A DNA stretch of 64,000 bases, from positions 558,001 through 622,000 of the forward strand of contig NZ_JACNMF010000002.1 in the NCBI RefSeq assembly GCF_014270105.1, in the 5' to 3' direction. A model generated the notes under the pieces. That model was not told where the DNA came from. It saw only the letters and a list, made by a program, of their open reading frames with translations, and did not search any database. This document shows positions 14,954 to 25,023 of the stretch, in pieces; within the stretch, counting starts at the first letter, position 1; the number at the start of each line of letters is the position of its first letter. The DNA comes from Hyunsoonleella aquatilis. GTDB taxonomy: Bacteria; Bacteroidota; Bacteroidia; Flavobacteriales; Flavobacteriaceae. The position numbers and the translations under genes are program-made.

Positions 14954-14991
14954 GGGACAAATCAGATTTTTTTTTGATTTGTCCCTTTTTT
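14954..14991 (+). terminator. Rho-independent terminator after tRNA-Leu
   Basis: GGGACAAATCA pairs perfectly with TGATTTGTCCC around a T-rich loop and is followed by TTTTTT. Confidence 0.9.
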
Positions 14992-15069
14992 ATTTCCCTT
15001 GAATCCCTTGTTAACACTGAAAATATTTAAACCTATCGGGTTGGCATCATCATTTGAATATGATTAAAA

Positions 15070-16446
15070 TCAAATATTCAAAAACACCAAACTGACCACA
15101 GTGCCTTCTCCTTCTTTACTTTTAACTAAAAGTTTCCCCTTATGAAGGAGTATAATTTGCTTACATAAGCTCAGCCCTATCCCACTACCTGTTTTTTTAG
15201 TAGTAAAAAATGGAACAAAAATACTTTCCATAATCTCTTCGGGAATACCCTTTCCGTTGTCTATTATTTTTAAAACTACCTGACCTTCAATATTTTTAAG
15301 TGCTTTAATACTAATGCTTGGATTTTCAACTTCTTTACAAGCTTCAACAGCATTTAATATCAGATTAATAAGCACTTGTTCTATTAAATAAGTGTCTATT
15401 TCTATCTCCAAGGATGTGTTTTCATTCTCAAATAGAAGTGCGATATTTTTTCCTTCTAGAGAAGGCTCCATCAGGGTTTTTATATTTCCGAAAAGACTGT
15501 CAACTTTTATTTTACTTAAGTTTAATTTGGTAATTTTATTTAAACTTCGGTAGGTTTTAGCAAATTTTAATAAGCCTTCACTGCGTTTTTTGATGCTTTC
15601 TATACCCACATCTAAATCTTCTATATCAAGGGGGTGTTCATCTGGGTCTTGTTGGGATAGTTCTACTTTAGATTGTAATGTTTCGGCTAATGAGGAAATG
15701 GGTGCAATGGAATTCATGATTTCATGTGTCATCACACTCAACAACTTTTTCCAAGCTTCAGATTCATTTTTATTTAAAGTATCATCAATATTTTGTAATG
15801 CTATAAGTTTAAAAGTATTGGATTCTATTTCAAAAATCGAATTTGAAATAAGCAAATTGGTGTTTTCATTAGCTATGGACACCGTAATATTTTCGCTATC
15901 GGAATATTTTTTTGAAAAGATGGCTTCATAAAGCGTGGCATTCCGGTTTTTTACAAATCCTATATTTTTTAATGAAGGAATGTTAATCAATTTTTTAAAC
16001 GCTTCATTCACCCACAAAACATCGCCCGACTTGACATTGTAAGCTATAATGCCCGTTTCTACCATCTCCAATATTTTTTGAAGGTAAAGATGTTGTGCCT
16101 CTTTTTCTTTGTTGATTTCCAGTACCGTTTTATTGACTTCGTTGAAACCTTTATGGAGTTCTTGAATATCTTCTCTAGAAGATGTTTCGTTGAACCAACG
16201 TGAAAAATCCCTGTACTTTACCGATTCAAAAAACTCGTCCATTTCCTGAAACCGCTTAAAAACAAATCTGTAAAGGTTTACAAAACTAAAAACCGCGATA
16301 ATCAATAAAACACCAGCTATTAGTGCCCTGTAGGAGACTAAGGTTTCTGAATCCAATAAACCTATAAAAAACGCGAAACCAATGAGCGACAATAATAAAA
16401 CAAGAACTCTTATTGCAAGCGCTAATTTGTATTTTTTATAAGCCAT
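15070..16446 (-). CDS. Membrane sensor histidine kinase (NtrB-like)
   Basis: This 458-residue protein has two membrane spans close to the N-terminus ([18 protein letters not shown] and [18 protein letters not shown]) with almost no periplasmic loop. A PAS-like segment lies near 110-220 ([26 protein letters not shown]). The phospho-acceptor motif is [14 protein letters not shown], where HEIMNSI replaces the usual HELRNPL. The ATPase domain has [23 protein letters not shown] and [12 protein letters not shown]. It probably senses from the membrane or cytoplasm. It overlaps the upstream sigma-54 regulator gene by 11 bases, so the two form a coupled pair. The divergent ABC exporter operon is the likely target. 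Confidence 0.92.
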   Translation of the reverse strand: MAYKKYKLALAIRVLVLLLSLIGFAFFIGLLDSETLVSYRALIAGVLLIIAVFSFVNLYRFVFKRFQEMDEFFESVKYRDFSRWFNETSSREDIQELHKGFNEVNKTVLEINKEKEAQHLYLQKILEMVETGIIAYNVKSGDVLWVNEAFKKLINIPSLKNIGFVKNRNATLYEAIFSKKYSDSENITVSIANENTNLLISNSIFEIESNTFKLIALQNIDDTLNKNESEAWKKLLSVMTHEIMNSIAPISSLAETLQSKVELSQQDPDEHPLDIEDLDVGIESIKKRSEGLLKFAKTYRSLNKITKLNLSKIKVDSLFGNIKTLMEPSLEGKNIALLFENENTSLEIEIDTYLIEQVLINLILNAVEACKEVENPSISIKALKNIEGQVVLKIIDNGKGIPEEIMESIFVPFFTTKKTGSGIGLSLCKQIILLHKGKLLVKSKEGEGTVVSLVFLNI

Positions 16447-17785
16447 ACTTATTGAGTCTTCTGTACAAGGCCGTTCGGGTAATGCCTAACTCTTTCGCTG
16501 AATGCGATATGTTGCCATTATTCTTTTCAAGGACTTTTAAAATGGCATTTTTCTCTATGGTTTCTAGTTTTAAATCGCCTGCTTCTATTTTGTTTTCTTG
16601 CTTTTCAATAGGCGAAAACACAAGGTCCTCGGCATAGAGTGTTGAGCCTTCGGCCATAATAACCGCTCTCTCTAAGGCATATTGTAGTTCGCGCACATTG
16701 CCCGGAAAGTGATAACTTTTCAACTTTTCAATAAAACTAGTATCTAATTGAAAACTCGATTTTAAATACTTTTCGGCATAAAGTTCTACAAAATGTTTTG
16801 CCAATAACACCACATCCTTACCACGATGTCTTAAAGGAGGCATAACGATTTCAACCGTGTTGATGCGGTAGATTAAATCTTTTCTGAAGTTAGCTTCGTC
16901 GGCTAAAAAATCAATACCAACATTGGTAGCACAAATCAACCTGATATCAATTGGAATTGCTTTGTTAGAGCCTAAAGGTGTTACCTGCCTATTTTGAATT
17001 ACCGTTAACAATCGTGCTTGCTGTTGTAAATTGATGTTGCCTATTTCATCTAAAAAAAGCGTGCCACCGTTAGCAGTTTCAAATCGGCCTTTTCTATCTT
17101 CCCTAGCATCGGTAAAGGCCCCTTTTTTATATCCAAAAAGTTCACTTTCAAATAGCGATTCGGTCAAAGCACCAATATCAACTTTTACAAAGGGTTTGTT
17201 TTTTCGCAGTGAATTTTCATGAATGGCTTTGGCTATTAGGTCTTTACCAGTTCCGTTTTCGCCTAAAATCAAAATATTAGCATCGGTGGGCGCTATTTTT
17301 TTAATCTTAAAAAAGACATCCTCCATCACCTTGCTTTCCCCTAAAATTTCGGTTTTACTGCGAAGTGCGATGTCCTTTTTAGATTTTTTTGACGACTTTT
17401 TCTTATCCAAAATTTCGCCAATGGCTTCTATGAGTTTATCATTTTTCCAAGGCTTTACGATAAAATCCGAAGCACCTTCTTTTAAAGACCTAATGGCCAA
17501 ATCTAAATCGCCATAAGCCGTAATAAGAATTACCGATGCTTCCTTATTAATACTCCTTATTTTATTAAGCCAATAAATACCTTCATTCCCAGTGTTTATT
17601 AGTCCATTAAAATTCATATCAAGAATGATAATATCAAATTTGTTCTTTTGGATTAAGGACACAATATTAACGGGGTTCTTCTCAACTACTACTTCTTTTG
17701 CTTTCGATTTAAGCAATAATCGCATGGCAGTTAGCACATCGGCATCGTCATCTACAACTAATATGTTCGCATTTTTTAACAGCAT
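16436..17785 (-). CDS. Sigma-54-dependent response regulator (NtrC/AtoC type)
   Basis: This 449-residue protein has a receiver domain (VVDDDADV; Asp in IIILDMNFNG). The AAA+ domain has Walker A GENGTGKD, Walker B GGTLFLDEIGN and arginine-finger region LRHRGKDV. The C-terminus is a Fis-type helix-turn-helix ([27 protein letters not shown]). The loop that contacts sigma-54 is GAFTDA rather than the canonical GAFTGA. It is transcribed with the kinase that follows. Paired 19-base GTGT-N11-ACAC sites 21 bases apart lie in the divergent gap to the exporter operon (17856-17895) and again at 25591-25631; these are the probable targets. Confidence 0.95.
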   Translation of the reverse strand: MLLKNANILVVDDDADVLTAMRLLLKSKAKEVVVEKNPVNIVSLIQKNKFDIIILDMNFNGLINTGNEGIYWLNKIRSINKEASVILITAYGDLDLAIRSLKEGASDFIVKPWKNDKLIEAIGEILDKKKSSKKSKKDIALRSKTEILGESKVMEDVFFKIKKIAPTDANILILGENGTGKDLIAKAIHENSLRKNKPFVKVDIGALTESLFESELFGYKKGAFTDAREDRKGRFETANGGTLFLDEIGNINLQQQARLLTVIQNRQVTPLGSNKAIPIDIRLICATNVGIDFLADEANFRKDLIYRINTVEIVMPPLRHRGKDVVLLAKHFVELYAEKYLKSSFQLDTSFIEKLKSYHFPGNVRELQYALERAVIMAEGSTLYAEDLVFSPIEKQENKIEAGDLKLETIEKNAILKVLEKNNGNISHSAKELGITRTALYRRLNKYGL

Positions 17786-17855
17786 TACTACAATATTACG
17801 ATAATAATGAGCGCTTGAAAAATAATTGAACTACAAAAAAAGAGTGGGTTAAAAT

Positions 17856-17895
17856 GTGTGTTACTACCGAACGCAAGTGTATCATTTTCGAACAC
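17856..17895. promoter_or_regulatory. Tandem upstream activating sites for the NtrC-type regulator (exporter operon 1)
   Basis: GTGTGTTACTACCGAACGC (17856-17874) and GTGTATCATTTTCGAACAC (17877-17895) are spaced 21 bases start to start, two helical turns. They share GTGT...CGAAC-C. The same layout is found before the second unit at 25591. Confidence 0.6.
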
Positions 17896-17944
17896 ATATG
17901 AATCGCCTAAAAACGTAATCAATTGATTTTTAGCACATTGAAAT

Positions 17945-17961
17945 TTGGCACGATAATACCT
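17945..17961 (+). promoter_or_regulatory. Candidate sigma-54 promoter (-24/-12) of exporter operon 1
   Basis: TTGGCACGATAATACCT matches the YTGGCACGRNNNTTGCW consensus except at the TG of the -12 box (AC here). It ends 27 bases before the ATG at 17989 and begins 49 bases after the second activating site. Confidence 0.5.
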
Positions 17962-17988
17962 AAATATTCAGTGTAAAATAAAGTATAG

Positions 17989-19239
17989 ATGGATATTCCT
18001 TTAGAGAAAAAACGATTTAGCAAGAAGAAAATTCAATTGGCAGTTGGCGTATTGCTATTTATCACTTTAATCATTTTTGTGATGGCTTCAACGGGCGGTA
18101 AATCTAAGTTGAATGTAGATTTAGAGCGTATTACCGTTAGTGAAATTCAGGAAGGTGTTTTTCAGGAAAACATTCCTGTTTCTGGTACTGTATTACCTAT
18201 AACTACAATTTACTTAGATGCGCTTGAGGGTGGACGTGTAGACGAAATTTTTGTTGAAGACGGTGCCATTATGAAACAGGGCGAGCCTATTTTGCGTCTT
18301 TCTAATACAGATTTAGAGTTGAGACTGGTAAATCAGGAAACCTCGGTGTATAATTTATTAACGCAAATGCAGATATCGCAAAATGCGGCCAGCCAGAACA
18401 CAATTAACAGACTGAACCGAATGACCGATATTGAAAATGCCTTGGTTGAAGCCGATAGGATTTATCACCTCAATAAAACGCTTTATGAAGAAAAGGCCAT
18501 TGGAAAACAAGAGTTTATTCAATCTGAAAACAATTTTAATTATCAAAAACAGCGTATGAAATTGGCTCGTGAGGTTATAAAGCAAGATTCTATTTCGGTG
18601 AAGCAGGAAGCCCTTCAAAAAAGAAATTCCTTAGAGCGCACCCAAAGCGCTTTACAGTTGATGCGCAAAAAAGTAGGTGATTTGGTGGTTAGAGCCCCCG
18701 TTGACGGTCAGTTAACTTCCCTTGATGCTGAGATTGGAGAATCTAAAAATCAAGGACAGCGCTTGGGGCAAATTGATGTTTTAAGCGGTTTTAAAGTAAG
18801 GGCCGATGTAGACGAACATTATATTTCTAGAATTTACACGGGGCAACAAGGTGTGTTTTCGTTTAACGGACAAGAACACAAACTCACCATTAAAAAAGTA
18901 TTTACCCAAGTGACTGATGGTAGATTTCAGGTAGATATGGTGTTTGATGAAAAAGTTGAGGGCATCCGAAGAGGGCAATCTCTTCAAATTAGATTAGCTT
19001 TAAGTGATGAAAAGCAAGCGGTTTTAATTCCGAAAGGTGGATTTTTTCAAAGAACGGGTGGTAATTGGGTATTTAAACTAAATGACGATGGCTCATTGGC
19101 CTATAAAGTAGATATTCAACTGGGTACGAAAAACACCGAGTATTATGAGGTGCTCGATGGACTTCAACCGGGCGATAAGGTCATTACATCCAGCTATGAC
19201 AATTTTGGAGATAAAGAAGAATTAGTATTAAAAGAATAA
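17989..19239 (+). CDS. Periplasmic adaptor (HlyD/MacA-like membrane fusion protein)
   Basis: This 416-residue protein has an N-terminal membrane anchor (IQLAVGVLLFITLIIFVMA). A biotinyl-lipoyl-like half-motif follows (PVSGTVLPITTIYLDALEGGRVDEIFVEDGAIMKQGEPILRL), then a long alpha-helical hairpin (about 110-225). The returning lipoyl half is LVVRAPVDGQLTSLDAEIGESKNQGQRLGQI, and beta-barrel domains follow. It would link inner-membrane MacB-like permeases to the TolC-like protein coded downstream. It is the first gene of the operon behind the tandem activating sites, and a dispersed repeat separates it from the ATPase gene. Confidence 0.92.
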   Translation: MDIPLEKKRFSKKKIQLAVGVLLFITLIIFVMASTGGKSKLNVDLERITVSEIQEGVFQENIPVSGTVLPITTIYLDALEGGRVDEIFVEDGAIMKQGEPILRLSNTDLELRLVNQETSVYNLLTQMQISQNAASQNTINRLNRMTDIENALVEADRIYHLNKTLYEEKAIGKQEFIQSENNFNYQKQRMKLAREVIKQDSISVKQEALQKRNSLERTQSALQLMRKKVGDLVVRAPVDGQLTSLDAEIGESKNQGQRLGQIDVLSGFKVRADVDEHYISRIYTGQQGVFSFNGQEHKLTIKKVFTQVTDGRFQVDMVFDEKVEGIRRGQSLQIRLALSDEKQAVLIPKGGFFQRTGGNWVFKLNDDGSLAYKVDIQLGTKNTEYYEVLDGLQPGDKVITSSYDNFGDKEELVLKE

Positions 19240-19250
19240 AACAATTTAAC

Positions 19251-19315
19251 GTCATTACGAGGACGAAGGACGAAGTAATCTGGTAGATTGCCACGTCGTA
19301 CCTCCTCGCAATGAC
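19251..19315. repeat. Dispersed GTCATTACGAGG...CCTCGCAATGAC inverted-repeat element
   Basis: This 65-base element has inverted ends (GTCATTACGAGG / CCTCGCAATGAC) and the inner words gacgaagtaatct and agattgccacgtcgtacctc. It lies inside the exporter operon between the adaptor and ATPase genes. Related ends occur at 57144 and 60761, and part of it at 2130-2160. Confidence 0.8.
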
Positions 19316-19340
19316 AACAAAAAAGAATAAAATATAAATC

Positions 19341-20018
19341 ATGATAAAAATTACAGATTTAGAGAAATATTACAAAACCGAAGAGTTACAAACCATAGCC
19401 TTAAACAAGTTGTCTTTTGATGTTAAAAAAGGTGAATTTGTTGCCGTAATGGGACCATCGGGCTGTGGAAAATCAACACTCCTTAATATCCTTGGAATGC
19501 TAGACGATGCCGATGGCGGTAGCTTTATGTTTAACGGTGAAGAGGTAATCAATTACAACGAGCGTAAGCGTGCCGACCTTCGCAAGCACAATATCGGTTT
19601 TGTATTCCAAAGTTTTAATTTAATAGACCAACTCTCTGTTTTTGAAAATGTAGAATTACCCTTAATCTATACGGGAGTAAAAAAATCGGAGCGTAAAGAA
19701 CGTGTGCATAAGGTGTTGGAGAAAATGCAGATTATGCACCGTAGAAAACACTTTCCGCAACAGTTATCAGGTGGTCAGCAACAACGTGTAGCCGTAGCCA
19801 GAGCGGTAGTTAATAATCCCAAATTGATATTGGCTGATGAGCCCACAGGAAACCTAGATAGCTCTAACGGTAATGAGGTTATGGAGCTTTTAACCGAGCT
19901 AAATGCCCAAGGCACCACCATTATTATGGTAACGCATAGTGAGCATGATGCAAAGTTTACACATCGCATAATACGCTTGTTAGACGGTCAAAAAGTGGCT
20001 GAAAATAGTCTAATTTAA
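19341..20018 (+). CDS. ABC transporter ATP-binding protein (LolD/MacB-like)
   Basis: This 225-residue protein has Walker A GPSGCGKST, the Q-loop VFQSFNLIDQLSVFENV, signature LSGGQQQR, Walker [13 protein letters not shown] and switch His VTHSEHD. The size and sequence type are those of stand-alone ATPases of the LolCDE/MacB/FtsE group, which serve permeases with large periplasmic domains. It starts 8 bases before the first permease gene and is expected to power the two permeases that follow. Confidence 0.95.
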   Translation: MIKITDLEKYYKTEELQTIALNKLSFDVKKGEFVAVMGPSGCGKSTLLNILGMLDDADGGSFMFNGEEVINYNERKRADLRKHNIGFVFQSFNLIDQLSVFENVELPLIYTGVKKSERKERVHKVLEKMQIMHRRKHFPQQLSGGQQQRVAVARAVVNNPKLILADEPTGNLDSSNGNEVMELLTELNAQGTTIIMVTHSEHDAKFTHRIIRLLDGQKVAENSLI

Positions 20019-20026
20019 AAGAAACC

Positions 20027-22462
20027 ATGATAAGCAACTACTTAAAAATCGCACTAAGAAATTTTAAAAAGGAAACTTTTTTTACAACCATAAATATGGT
20101 TGGATTAGTATTGGGGTTTTCGGCCTGTATTTTAATACTTGGTTATTTAAATTTTGAAACCTCTTATGAGAACCATATAGAAAAAGCAGATAGTGTATAC
20201 CGGGTAGTAACCATTCGCCATAATAATAAAGACCTTGTTTACGAGGGAGCAAAAGGACCCAATAGACTAGCCCAAGTAGCTCCAGAGGAAATTCCAGGTA
20301 TAAACTATGCATCAAGAACATATCGTGAAAAGTGCTTAATAAGAACAGATGATAAAAAAATTGCCAACCAAAGTGTATTTTGGGTAGATAAGGATTTTTT
20401 AAAGATTTTTAAAGGGCTACTTATAGAAGGAAACCCAGATACTGCTTTAGACTCGCCTTTAAAAATGGTTATTTCCGAATCTAAAGCTAGGGCATTATTC
20501 GGAAATAAAAACCCCATTGGAGAACGTGTTAAAGTAAATGAGGGCATGCCCTTTGTAATTACTGGAATTGTAAAAGACGCTCCAAAGAATACGCATTTAA
20601 AATATGACTATTTAAATAGCCTGCAAACTTTTGTTCATTATGGTTGGATGGAAGAAGAAGGTAATTGGAACAATAACTATGACTATAATTATGTATCCTT
20701 AGATGCATCAGCAAATCCGCAAAGTGTAACGAATTCATTAAACCAATTAGCTAAAAAATATGTAAACCCTGAAGAAAATGGAGGAAGACGTCTAGCATTT
20801 AAATTACAACCTATTAAAGACATACACTTAACATCAAATTACGCAGATGAGTTTGAAATTAATGGCAGTCTCAGCCACATTTACATTATTCTGGGAATAG
20901 GCATTGCCATTCTGGTTATTGTCTTTATAAACTTTATAAACCTGAACATCTCTCTTATTCTAAATAGAGTTAAAAATATTGGTATAAGAAAAACAATTGG
21001 AGCTTCAAAAAATCAGCTCAGAATGCAATACTTAACAGAAATATTTTTGTTGAATCTTTTGGCGTTGGTATTATCCATATTCATTACTGTTGCCTGCCAC
21101 CCCTTTTTAGAACAATTGTTTCAAGTAACGTTGTCTTTCAGTTTTATTTACATCGCTCAGTTTTGGTTATACGCTATGCTGTTTTTTGTGTTTTGTATCG
21201 TTTGTATTGGGTTTTATCCTTCAGTAATACTAGCTTCTTTTAACCCTATTACGGCTATTAAAGGAAAAATAGTCAATGGTCAATCCAATAACAATCGTGT
21301 TAAAAGGATACTACTATCTATTCAATTTTCTGCTTCTATCTTTCTAACAATTGGCGCGGTTATAGTATATCAACAAATTAATTTCATGCTGAATTCAGAT
21401 TTAGGGATTGATACAGAACAAGTCCTTGTAATGCAAGGGCCAACGACTTTAAATGTTACCTGGAATGATGAAGAACAAGTTGCTAACAAAAAAAGGAGGT
21501 TTAAACGTTTTAAGGAGGAGCTTCTTAAAATGCCTTCTGTACGTAATGTAGCATCATGTTTAAATGTTCCTGGGGAAGAAACAATGGGGCACTTTAATGA
21601 AATTACTGTTGAGTCTACTGGAGAAAATATACAAGGAGAAATAAAAAGAAGAGCAATAGATGAGAACTTTTTTAGTGTCTATAATGCCAAATTTTTGGCT
21701 GGTAAAAATTTTGAACCAGAAATTGGCAGACCAAAAAGAGAACTTATAATAAACGAAAAAACAAGTAAACTATTAGGTTTTAAACATCCTGAAAATGCCA
21801 TTAATCAAATTATAAAAAGAAGAAATCGTACATGGAAAATAATTGGTGTAGTAGCAGATTTTCATGTTAAGTCATTATCAGAACCTATAGCGCCAGTATG
21901 CTTTATAAATAGACACCCATTTGAGTTTGGATACTACCTAGCAAAATTGAATACTAAAGATATTAGTAAGTCACTTGATATGATTGAATCCAAGTGGAAA
22001 TCTATTTATCCAGAAGACCCATTTGTAACCTATTTTTCAGATACTTACTTTAACAAACAATACGCCAAATACCAACAGTTTGGTAGCATTTTTAATGCAT
22101 TAACGCTATTGGCAATTATCATTGCTAATTTGGGACTTATTGCCATGGTATCGCTAACCGTAACTGAAAAATTAAAAGAAATAGCCGTAAGGAGAATTCT
22201 TGGCGCCAATAGCAAAACCGTTTTCGCATTAATATCTAAGAATTTTTTAATTCTTATTGCTATTGCTTCATTTATAGCAGTGCCTTTGGCGTGGTATTTA
22301 CTAAAAATATGGCTCAACAATTTTGCCTATCAAATAGAACTAAAAAGTATAAGCTTTTTAGCTCCAGTTGTTGTAATACTCTTAATATCCACAGGTAACA
22401 TGATGTATTTCGTATTAAAAATTTTAAGGTATAACCCAGCAACAATTTTACGGGAAGAATAA
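20027..22462 (+). CDS. MacB/FtsX-type ABC transporter permease 1
   Basis: This 811-residue protein begins MISNYLKIALRNFKKETFFTTINMVGLVLGFSACILILGYL, the standard start of the Bacteroidota FtsX-like permease family. It holds two repeats, each with a large periplasmic MacB-PCD domain followed by an FtsX domain (three membrane spans near 290-400 and again near 690-800), plus the coupling motif LKEIAVRRILGA. It forms the inner-membrane part of a tripartite exporter together with the adaptor. The substrate is unknown; relatives export peptides, lipoproteins or toxic compounds. Confidence 0.93.
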   Translation: MISNYLKIALRNFKKETFFTTINMVGLVLGFSACILILGYLNFETSYENHIEKADSVYRVVTIRHNNKDLVYEGAKGPNRLAQVAPEEIPGINYASRTYREKCLIRTDDKKIANQSVFWVDKDFLKIFKGLLIEGNPDTALDSPLKMVISESKARALFGNKNPIGERVKVNEGMPFVITGIVKDAPKNTHLKYDYLNSLQTFVHYGWMEEEGNWNNNYDYNYVSLDASANPQSVTNSLNQLAKKYVNPEENGGRRLAFKLQPIKDIHLTSNYADEFEINGSLSHIYIILGIGIAILVIVFINFINLNISLILNRVKNIGIRKTIGASKNQLRMQYLTEIFLLNLLALVLSIFITVACHPFLEQLFQVTLSFSFIYIAQFWLYAMLFFVFCIVCIGFYPSVILASFNPITAIKGKIVNGQSNNNRVKRILLSIQFSASIFLTIGAVIVYQQINFMLNSDLGIDTEQVLVMQGPTTLNVTWNDEEQVANKKRRFKRFKEELLKMPSVRNVASCLNVPGEETMGHFNEITVESTGENIQGEIKRRAIDENFFSVYNAKFLAGKNFEPEIGRPKRELIINEKTSKLLGFKHPENAINQIIKRRNRTWKIIGVVADFHVKSLSEPIAPVCFINRHPFEFGYYLAKLNTKDISKSLDMIESKWKSIYPEDPFVTYFSDTYFNKQYAKYQQFGSIFNALTLLAIIIANLGLIAMVSLTVTEKLKEIAVRRILGANSKTVFALISKNFLILIAIASFIAVPLAWYLLKIWLNNFAYQIELKSISFLAPVVVILLISTGNMMYFVLKILRYNPATILREE

Positions 22463-22507
22463 ACTATTAACCCTTGCTGAATCCATTTCGGTTAAATATA
22501 TAAAACT

Positions 22508-24925
22508 ATGATTCGTAATTATTTTAAAATCGCACTTAGGGTTTTTGCCAAAGAGAAAGCTAATTATTCCATCAATATTATTGGCTTAGCGCTTGGCATA
22601 GCAGTTTTATTATTCATTCTTATATATGTTCAAGACGAATATAGCGTAGACTCCTACCATTCTAAAGCAGACAGAATCTATAGGGTTTACGAAAAAGACA
22701 ATACCAAGAAAAACGATGCGCAATACCAAAGTTTAATATCCCATCAGGTTGCTGGAGCTCTAAAATCTGAATTTCTTGAAATCGAGGAAACGGCAAATCT
22801 TATCTTCTTAGGGACTAATTCTTTAAAATATGGGGACAACCTGTTTGATGAAAAAAATTATACGGCAACCTCCCCAAGCATTTTTAAGATATGGGACTTT
22901 GAAGTAGTTGAAGGCAATTTAAATAGAGAAATTAACGGCAGTGCTTTATTAGTATTAACCGAGACATGTGCTAAAAAGTTATTTGGGAATGAATCTGCAG
23001 TAGGAAAATATGTGTATTCTTTTAGACGATTTGAATCTATAGAAGTTATGGCAGTCATTAAAGATATGCCTAAGAACTCATCATATCAGTTTAGTTCACT
23101 ATATGTTTCCAATTATGACCATTGGGGAAGTCTAAACTTTTTTAACGCGCGTTGGCTAAAGGATTGGGACGATAGGATTGTCATGACTTGGTTGCTATTA
23201 AAAGAAGGTGCCAATACAGCATCCATAATGAAAAAGAAGGAAGCCTTCCTCCAAAAACATTATAAAGAAGGCATTAGAGATAAGCATGATTTTTACTTGC
23301 AGAATATAAAAGACTTTCATTTTCAATCAAAACACATCAATTATGAAGATTGGGGGCCTCCAATTACATTGCCATTTAACAATAAAACTTATGTTAATGT
23401 TATACTATTGGTTGGGATATTAATTATAATTATTTCCGGGCTTAACTATATAAACCTCTCTTCCGTACAAGCCATTAAAAGAAGTAAAGAAGCGGGTGTT
23501 AGAACAGCAATTGGTGCATCCAGAAAACAATTAATCCAGCAGTTGTATGCCGAAGCTTTTATTACTACACTACTGGCATACCTATTGGCCATTACAATTA
23601 TAATACTCAGTTTAAACCAGTTCAATAGTTTTGTTGATAAAGCTTTTACCCTTAAAACAATTTTTAGCATATGGCCTTATCACGCTATCATATTTGTTAC
23701 AGTATGGCTTGCCTCATCTATCATTCCGTCAATTCATTTTGCAACATCGGGTAATTTAATGTTAATGAAAAAAGCCTTTGTTTTTAAAGGGCAAAAGTTA
23801 AGGAAAGGGTTTTTAGCCTTTCAATACTGTATTTCATTAATGCTTATTATTGGTACTATTGTTTTGTTGAAACAATTACGTTACGTACAGTCTAAAGACA
23901 TAGGTTTTAACAAAGACAAATTAATGACTTTAGAGGTTGCCAGAGGCCCGGTAAGGAGCCACTTTAAGACCATATCCCAAACATTAACCGCCAACTCAAA
24001 TATTTCTGAAGTTTCAGCTTCGTCTAGCGTACCGTTCGACCCATGGTCTTTAAATACAGTTGGAATTACCAAAAATTTAGGCCAAGACCCTCAAGATATA
24101 TTTCATTTTGGGGTTGATGAAAACTGGTTAAGCACATATGGTATCACGCTTGTTGAGGGTAGAAATTTTTCTGGTAATGTAGACGTCGATGTTGATGATA
24201 TTATCATTAACGAAAAAGCCGTTACAGCATTTAACCTTACAGATAATCCCATTGGAAAAACCGTTTACTTAACTGGCAGAGATACCATAAAGGTTAATGT
24301 TATTGGCGTAGTAAAAGACATCCATTTCCAATCATTATACGATGAAATAAAGCCCATGGTACTTACCTGTTGGAGTAATCCGTTTTGGAGAATAGGCAAC
24401 CTAACCGTTAAATATTCTGGAAACCCTGCAGTAGCTTTAAAACAACTAGAAGCCATTCAAAAAGAATACGAACCCGAAAGACCAGCTAACATCTTTTTTA
24501 TGGATAAAGAAGCTGAACGTTTTTATAAAGCCGATAACAAACGGAGCCGTTTATTGTTACTAGCTACCATAGTCTCCATATTAGTTGCTTTGTTTGGGCT
24601 TTTTGGTATTATAAATTTTACGGCAGAGATATTGGCTAAAGAAATAAGCATTAGAAAAGTGCTTGGAGCAAAATATGCTGATATCGTAAAACTGCTCATT
24701 AAAGATTACGTTATCATATTATTGGGGGTTTTCGTTATAGCCATGCCCATTGCGTATGCTGTACTAAACAAATGGCTTAACAACTTTACTTATAGAATAG
24801 ATTTAACCCCAAATATTTTTATAACCGCTTTAGTATTAATTCTTATAGCATCCTCAATAACAATACTCTTTAAGATTTTAAAGCTGTTGCGTTTAAACCC
24901 AATAGTAAAGTTAAAAGAAGAGTAA
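22508..24925 (+). CDS. MacB/FtsX-type ABC transporter permease 2
   Basis: This 805-residue protein is a paralogue of the preceding gene with the same layout. It starts MIRNYFKIALRVFAKEKANYSINIIGLALGIAVLLFIL. The first FtsX unit has RSKEAGVRTAIGASRKQLIQQL and the last has LAKEISIRKVLGA. Two large periplasmic domains lie between the membrane segments. It may pair with permease 1 as a heterodimer driven by the ATPase at 19341. A broken third permease start follows at 24949. Confidence 0.93.
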   Translation: MIRNYFKIALRVFAKEKANYSINIIGLALGIAVLLFILIYVQDEYSVDSYHSKADRIYRVYEKDNTKKNDAQYQSLISHQVAGALKSEFLEIEETANLIFLGTNSLKYGDNLFDEKNYTATSPSIFKIWDFEVVEGNLNREINGSALLVLTETCAKKLFGNESAVGKYVYSFRRFESIEVMAVIKDMPKNSSYQFSSLYVSNYDHWGSLNFFNARWLKDWDDRIVMTWLLLKEGANTASIMKKKEAFLQKHYKEGIRDKHDFYLQNIKDFHFQSKHINYEDWGPPITLPFNNKTYVNVILLVGILIIIISGLNYINLSSVQAIKRSKEAGVRTAIGASRKQLIQQLYAEAFITTLLAYLLAITIIILSLNQFNSFVDKAFTLKTIFSIWPYHAIIFVTVWLASSIIPSIHFATSGNLMLMKKAFVFKGQKLRKGFLAFQYCISLMLIIGTIVLLKQLRYVQSKDIGFNKDKLMTLEVARGPVRSHFKTISQTLTANSNISEVSASSSVPFDPWSLNTVGITKNLGQDPQDIFHFGVDENWLSTYGITLVEGRNFSGNVDVDVDDIIINEKAVTAFNLTDNPIGKTVYLTGRDTIKVNVIGVVKDIHFQSLYDEIKPMVLTCWSNPFWRIGNLTVKYSGNPAVALKQLEAIQKEYEPERPANIFFMDKEAERFYKADNKRSRLLLLATIVSILVALFGLFGIINFTAEILAKEISIRKVLGAKYADIVKLLIKDYVIILLGVFVIAMPIAYAVLNKWLNNFTYRIDLTPNIFITALVLILIASSITILFKILKLLRLNPIVKLKEE

Positions 24926-24948
24926 TTTTTTATTAAAAACCATTAAAA

Positions 24949-25023
24949 ATGATACGCAACTATTTAATAACATCATTTCGAAACCTAATTAAAATAAACG
25001 AGATAAAATATGAACATAGATGA
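24949..25023 (+). pseudogene. Remnant of a third FtsX-type permease gene (N-terminus only)
   Basis: ATG 24949 begins MIRNYLITSFRNLIKINEIK and stops after 24 codons at 25021. MIRNYL-x-S-FRN is the standard start of this permease family and is very close to the start of permease 2. The remaining 800 codons are missing. The start of the next small gene overlaps the remnant. Confidence 0.7.
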
